Positions 6,253-7,062 of a stretch of 7,062 bases of DNA are shown here, in pieces (the stretch's first letter is position 1; every line of letters starts with the position of its first letter). The stretch comes from an uncultured Collinsella sp. GTDB lineage: Bacteria; Actinomycetota; Coriobacteriia; Coriobacteriales; Coriobacteriaceae. The stretch is taken from contig CABQNA010000074.1 in NCBI GenBank assembly GCA_902465425.1, positions 1-7,062 of the forward strand, given 5' to 3'. The translations under genes were made by a program, and so were the position numbers. Below the pieces are notes generated by a model. That model was not told the DNA's origin. It ran no database searches and saw nothing but the letters and a program-made list of their open reading frames with translations.

Positions 6253-6280
6253 CTTATAGATATGCCCCAGTTTGTGTCGT
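6253..6280 (-). promoter_or_regulatory. Candidate promoter of lipoprotein gene B
   Basis: On the minus strand, ACGACA (6275-6280), a 16-nt spacer and TATAAG (6253-6258). The start point would be near 6246, leaving a leader of about 148 nt. The 19-bp repeat is centred near -59. A promoter closer to the gene cannot be excluded (TAATCA near 6155-6160 lacks a -35). Confidence 0.35.
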
Positions 6281-6295
6281 TCGGGAGTCTCGAAA

Positions 6296-6314
6296 GGTGG
6301 GCCATGTGTCCCAT
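6296..6314. repeat. 19-bp operator-like repeat, copy 2 (between lipoprotein B and the cyclodeaminase gene)
   Basis: Identical to 5327-5345 over 19 bp (GGTGGGCCATGTGTCCCAT). It is 198 nt upstream of the lipoprotein B start and 161 nt upstream of the divergent cyclodeaminase start, so it could act on either gene. Its presence before both paralogous lipoproteins favours control of those genes. Confidence 0.7.
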
Positions 6315-6369
6315 GTTTGCGTTGCCGGCGCCTATCGTTCGTCATAGAAATCTGCGATGGCCAGGTGCG

Positions 6370-6398
6370 CTGACGCTCATGTACTTATGGGCTAGACT
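6370..6398 (+). promoter_or_regulatory. Candidate promoter of the cyclodeaminase gene
   Basis: CTGACG (6370-6375), a 17-nt spacer and TAGACT (6393-6398), each four of six to consensus. The start point would be near 6405, with a leader of about 70 nt that contains the hairpin at 6426-6446. Confidence 0.4.
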
Positions 6399-6425
6399 TA
6401 GCACCATTACGTGATCGATGCGGTT

Positions 6426-6446
6426 GGTCGGCGATTCCGCCCGACC
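6426..6446 (+). promoter_or_regulatory. Stem-loop in the leader of the cyclodeaminase gene
   Basis: GGTCGG (6426-6431) pairs with CCGACC (6441-6446) across a 9-nt loop, with possible extension by weak outer pairs. It ends 14 nt before the GAAGG ribosome site. No U-tract follows and no known riboswitch core is recognisable. Confidence 0.35.
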
Positions 6447-6474
6447 GATGTATATGACTTGAAGGTGCATGCGT

Positions 6475-7062
6475 ATGAGCCAAGAGATGATGGACAAGAC
6501 CTGCCGCGGGTTTGCCGAGGCGCTGGCCGCGCGCGAGCCGGTTCCCGGCGGCGGCAGCGCGAGCGCCTTTGTGGGCGCGCTGGGTGCCTCGCTTTGTGGG
6601 ATGGTTGCTCGTTATGGGGCGACTAATCCCGCGCTTGCCGATCGCGCGGACGACCTGACGCGTGCATTTGCCCAGGCAGACGAGTTGGCGCAGGAACTTG
6701 TGGACCTGGTCGCCGAGGACGTTCGTGCGTACGGCCAGGTGTCCGCTGCGTACGGTATTCCGCGCGAGGACCCAGCTCGACCTGCGGCGATTCAGGACGC
6801 GTTGCACGTGGCGGCCATGCCACCGTATCGGATCATGGATGCCTGCGGCCGCGCGCTGGCGCTGCTCGAGGACATGGCCGATAAGGGCTCGCGCCAGCTG
6901 TTGTCCGACGTGGCCTGCGGCGCCGTGTTCTGCCGCGCTGCCATGCAGGGTGCGAGCCTGACGCTCTTTGCCAACACCACATCTATGAAAGACCGGGCGC
7001 GCGCCGAGGAACTCGAGGCGGCGTGCGATGAGCTGCTGGATACGTGGTTGCCGCGCGCCGAT
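6475..7062 (+). CDS. Cyclodeaminase/cyclohydrolase family protein (FTCD C-terminal type), cut at the C-terminus
   Basis: 196 residues visible, open at the right edge; family members are usually a little over 200 residues, so only the last few are missing. This helical family (PF04961) acts in cytoplasmic folate one-carbon metabolism, either deaminating 5-formimino-THF to 5,10-methenyl-THF in histidine or purine breakdown, or hydrolysing methenyl-THF (FchA type). The signature EPVPGGGSASAFVGALGASL is at 21-40, the VAEDVRAYGQV helix at 79-89, PYRIMDACGRALALLE at 117-132 and SDVACGAVFCRAAMQGA at 144-160, all intact. The ATG at 6475 is preferred because GAAGG (6461-6465) is 9 nt upstream; an in-frame ATG at 6469 would be too close. 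Which reaction it performs would depend on its neighbours (hutH/ftcD or fhs/folD), which are beyond the window. Confidence 0.93.
   Translation, partial: MSQEMMDKTCRGFAEALAAREPVPGGGSASAFVGALGASLCGMVARYGATNPALADRADDLTRAFAQADELAQELVDLVAEDVRAYGQVSAAYGIPREDPARPAAIQDALHVAAMPPYRIMDACGRALALLEDMADKGSRQLLSDVACGAVFCRAAMQGASLTLFANTTSMKDRARAEELEAACDELLDTWLPRAD

Larger units (their letters stand above)
6099..6474. other. Divergent intergenic region between lipoprotein B and the cyclodeaminase gene (376 bp)
   Basis: It holds the lipoprotein B ribosome site and candidate promoter, the 19-bp repeat, and the candidate promoter and leader hairpin of the plus-strand gene. I see no gene with a ribosome site. A + strand frame stays open across it, but it continues antisense through the two lipoprotein genes and is not credible. 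Confidence 0.6.

Noticed and set aside
5257..6414. 385-codon plus-strand open frame spanning lipoprotein B and both flanking gaps
   Set aside because: It is antisense to a clear lipoprotein gene, runs through two terminator or promoter regions and shows no domain. The part at 6150-6250 looks hydrophobic but has no start or ribosome site of its own.

Overview
The window looks like chromosome of a high-GC, Gram-positive-type gut actinobacterium, most likely a Coriobacteriia member such as Collinsella. The reasons are the GC-rich codon use, strong AGGAGG-type ribosome sites, a Tat-exported surface protein with an LAxTG sorting motif (the form used by class E sortases of high-GC Gram-positives), and lipoproteins with an LVGC lipobox. 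The genus is inference. I see no phage, transposon, CRISPR, tRNA or rRNA signal.

Layout from left to right. (1) 1-243, minus: the N-terminal third or less of an ADP-ribosylglycohydrolase (DraG/ARH family), cut by the window edge. (2) 313-1356, minus: a complete DUF1016/YhcG-type PD-(D/E)xK nuclease-like protein, upstream of and co-oriented with gene 1. (3) 1525-1794, plus: an 89-residue protein that resembles a stand-alone bacterial PH-like domain, divergent from gene 2. (4) 1891-4356, minus: an 821-residue surface protein with, in order, a Tat signal, ricin-like beta-trefoil, PI-PLC X catalytic domain, two Ig-like domains, a Gly/Ser linker, LADTG and a hydrophobic anchor. (5) 4661-5254 and (6) 5496-6098, both minus: two paralogous lipoproteins of an unrecognised family, each with its own terminator and the same 19-bp imperfect palindrome upstream. 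(7) 6475 to the right edge, plus: a cyclodeaminase/cyclohydrolase family protein (FTCD C-terminal type, folate one-carbon metabolism), lacking only its extreme C-terminus.

Three intrinsic terminators, at about 1819-1861, 4556-4589 and 5392-5426, all have their U-tract on the minus strand, at the 3' ends of the PI-PLC gene and of each lipoprotein gene. These three genes are therefore probably separate transcription units rather than an operon.

The most interesting parts are the cell-surface PI-PLC/lectin protein and the duplicated lipoprotein unit with its shared operator-like repeat. Together these give a small cell-envelope region. There is no clear sequence evidence for a new multi-gene defence system; the nuclease/ADP-ribosylglycohydrolase pair is the only hint and it is weak.
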